Below, piece after piece: positions 62,536-64,000 of a stretch of DNA of 64,000 nt (positions within the stretch are counted from its first letter, which is position 1; every line of letters starts with the position of its first letter). The DNA is from Sorghum bicolor (taxonomy: Eukaryota; Streptophyta; Magnoliopsida; Poales; Poaceae). The notes beneath the pieces were generated by a model, which was given only the letters and a program-made list of their open reading frames with translations, was not told where the DNA came from and searched no databases. The stretch is from positions 10,342,386 to 10,406,385 of the forward strand of contig NC_012878.2 of the NCBI RefSeq assembly GCF_000003195.3, written 5' to 3'. A program made the translations under genes and the position numbers.

Positions 62536-63918
62536 CTAAACCCTATGGACAGCACCAACCAGACCCTTGAGACCTTTAGCACCTGCGAGCATCCAGAGGT
62601 TTGCCTCCTCCTGTGCAAGCAGCAGCGCACGATCCAATCTCGGCAGGATGCCGTTAAACACCATATCGTTTCTCATTTTCCAAAGGATCCAAGAGCCCAG
62701 CATGATTAGAGTATTAAATCCTCGAACAAAAGCCTTGTTGAAAGCACGACCCGACTGTTGCCACCAATCGAAAAATAGCATCCTAGGCTGAGGGGCTATA
62801 TCTGGCAACCCAAACAGAAGCAGCAGTCGGTGCCAAAATTCTCTTGAGAAAACACAAGAGCACAGGAGGTGATTGATCGATTCATTGTCTTGATCACAAA
62901 GCGGGCAATGCTCCGGATGTGGCAGACCCCGACGAGCAAGCCTATCAGCTGTCCAACAACGATTATGAGCCACCAACCATAGAAAGAATTTACACTTCCT
63001 TGGAGCCCAGTTGCCCCAAATCAGCTTGTAGGGCTCAAACTGGACTGATCCAACAAAGAAGGCCTTATATGCCGATTGAGTAGAGAATTTTCCGGAGGCC
63101 TCAAATCTCCATTTATGCACATCCTCCACCTCAGGTTGCAGTATCACCTCCTGGATCATATCCCAAATCACTAAGTATTCAGCCATGACTGTTACAGAAC
63201 GGTGCCCTTGGATATCTCGTACCCAGTTATCATCCAAGAGTGCTTCACTCACTGTACGTTTATTCGCCCGCCTTTTGGGAACACATGCAAACAGATGAGG
63301 AGCGAGCTGCTCAATAGACGATCCATTAAGCCATCTATCAGTCCAAAATTTGGTGTTCTTCCCATTACCAACCACCGTAGTAACCGCCAAGGCAAAGAGA
63401 GCATGGGTGTTTTTATGAGTCGTGACAGCAAAGGCTGCCCAAGGCTTATTAGGATCAGTTTTACCAAGCCATAGCCACCGCATCCTGAGAGCCCACCCAA
63501 ATTTCTGCAAGTCCAAAATGCCCAGGCCTCCCAACTCCTTTGGACGACTAACCTTGGGCCAGGTGATCAAGCAATGACCCCCATTTATCTCCTTCCTGCC
63601 TCTCCACAAGAAATTCCTGCAAAACTTCTCAACAGCCTTCAAACACCAAGGAGGAAGATCCAAGGCAATCGCATAATAGATGAGGATTGACGTAAGGACC
63701 GATTGCACGTAAGTAGCCCGACCAGCCCTGCTCATCAGATCAGCCTTCCATCCTGGAAGCCGACCAGCCACCTTTTCAATCAACGGTTGCAACTGAGCTC
63801 GAGTCAACTTCTTGAGAGAAAGAGGAAGGCCAAGATACTTGCAGGGGAAATTTTGGATTCCACAAGGAAAATGATCCATCACTTCAGCCAAGACGTCATT
63901 TATCAGAATCTTTACCAT
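62536..63918 (-). pseudogene. LINE ORF2 C-terminal part: end of RT and zf-RVT
   Basis: 460 uninterrupted codons in this frame to a stop at 62536-62538. They contain NFPCKYLGLPLSLKKLTRAQ and PLIEKVAGRLPGWKADLMSR (thumb/connection after reverse transcriptase) and GGLGILDLQKFGWALRMRWL. The zf-RVT cysteines lie in HPEHCPLCDQDNESINHLL, then CSCVFSREFWHRLL. The catalytic YADD box should lie upstream, beyond 64000. Whether ORF2 is intact cannot be judged, and a frame change near 63918 is likely because the open frame stops matching there. Confidence 0.8.
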
Positions 63919-64000
63919 TTGAGATGGAACAAGTTAGTCACCAAAGATCATGCTAGTTGGAAAGTAATAATGACATGGTAGGCTCATTTGTCAAATTCAT

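Larger units (their letters stand above)
62329..64000 (-). mobile_element. LINE 3' portion, extends past the window edge
   Basis: The minus-strand element has its A tail (T run 62329-62338) and a 3' hairpin (CGCAGCTCTCCTGCG). The ORF2 C-terminus is at 62536-63918. The 3' UTR contains a (CA)n-rich stretch at 62417-62470. It is a different family from the 26-kb LINE, judged by 3' tail and protein. Confidence 0.85.

Overview
The window is nuclear DNA of a grass, most likely sorghum or another Andropogoneae species. It has intron-containing plant genes with GT-AG junctions separated by dense transposable elements. It also carries many copies of a short 3-bp-TSD element whose ends read GGCCTTGTTTAGTTCC, and gene families of plant type (GA 2-oxidase, alpha-mannosidase MNS3, TAXIMIN peptide, FAR1-type transposase). 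Species and chromosome are inferred from general knowledge; nothing was searched.

Host genes. (1) 1-4614, minus: gibberellin 2-oxidase, 3' end cut by the window edge, with a 2.9-kb first intron packed with MITEs. (2) 12918-16192, minus: class I alpha-1,2-mannosidase of the MNS3 type, six exons, 642 aa. (3) 19657-23400, plus: CoA-type Nudix hydrolase, four exons, 264 aa, with two DNA transposons in its second intron. (4) 24153-24488, plus: TAXIMIN signalling peptide, two exons, 79 aa. (5) 57232-60179, plus: six exons, 680 aa, joining an At3g52170-like helix-turn-helix to an RNase H-like domain. (6) 61616-62038, minus: an unrecognised exon without an ATG, probably the last exon of a gene that continues past the window.

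Mobile DNA. 5.0-5.7 kb: 5'-truncated LINE just upstream of the GA2ox promoter. 6-12 kb: Stowaway, Harbinger-like and hAT-like MITEs. 17.9-19.3 kb: a 1.4-kb segment with Stowaway-like ends holding three tandem ~330-bp repeats, the first preceded by a tRNA-like sequence. 26.26-33.99 kb: a 7.7-kb LINE with a 15-bp target duplication, degenerate ORF1 and ORF2, and a piece of a receptor-kinase gene at its 5' end. 35.2-41.9 kb: two inverted copies of a MITE embedded in (TA)n, as in rice Micron elements, enclosing a Helitron (38.15-39.86 kb) that carries a captured gene fragment with its intron. 45.8-56.7 kb: a decayed FAR1/MuDR-type transposase gene split by a LINE-like insertion, a 5.37-kb Ty1/copia element with 189-bp LTRs, a Stowaway, and a MITE that itself contains a hAT-like element. 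62.33 kb to the end: another LINE ORF2, minus strand.

The genes do not form a pathway. The main interest is (a) the HTH/RNase H-like fusion protein and (b) the nested transposon history, much of which can be read from target-site duplications. Exon boundaries were set by hand from splice signals and reading-phase agreement. Element ends were set by matching terminal repeats and duplications by eye, so ends without a stated duplication are approximate.
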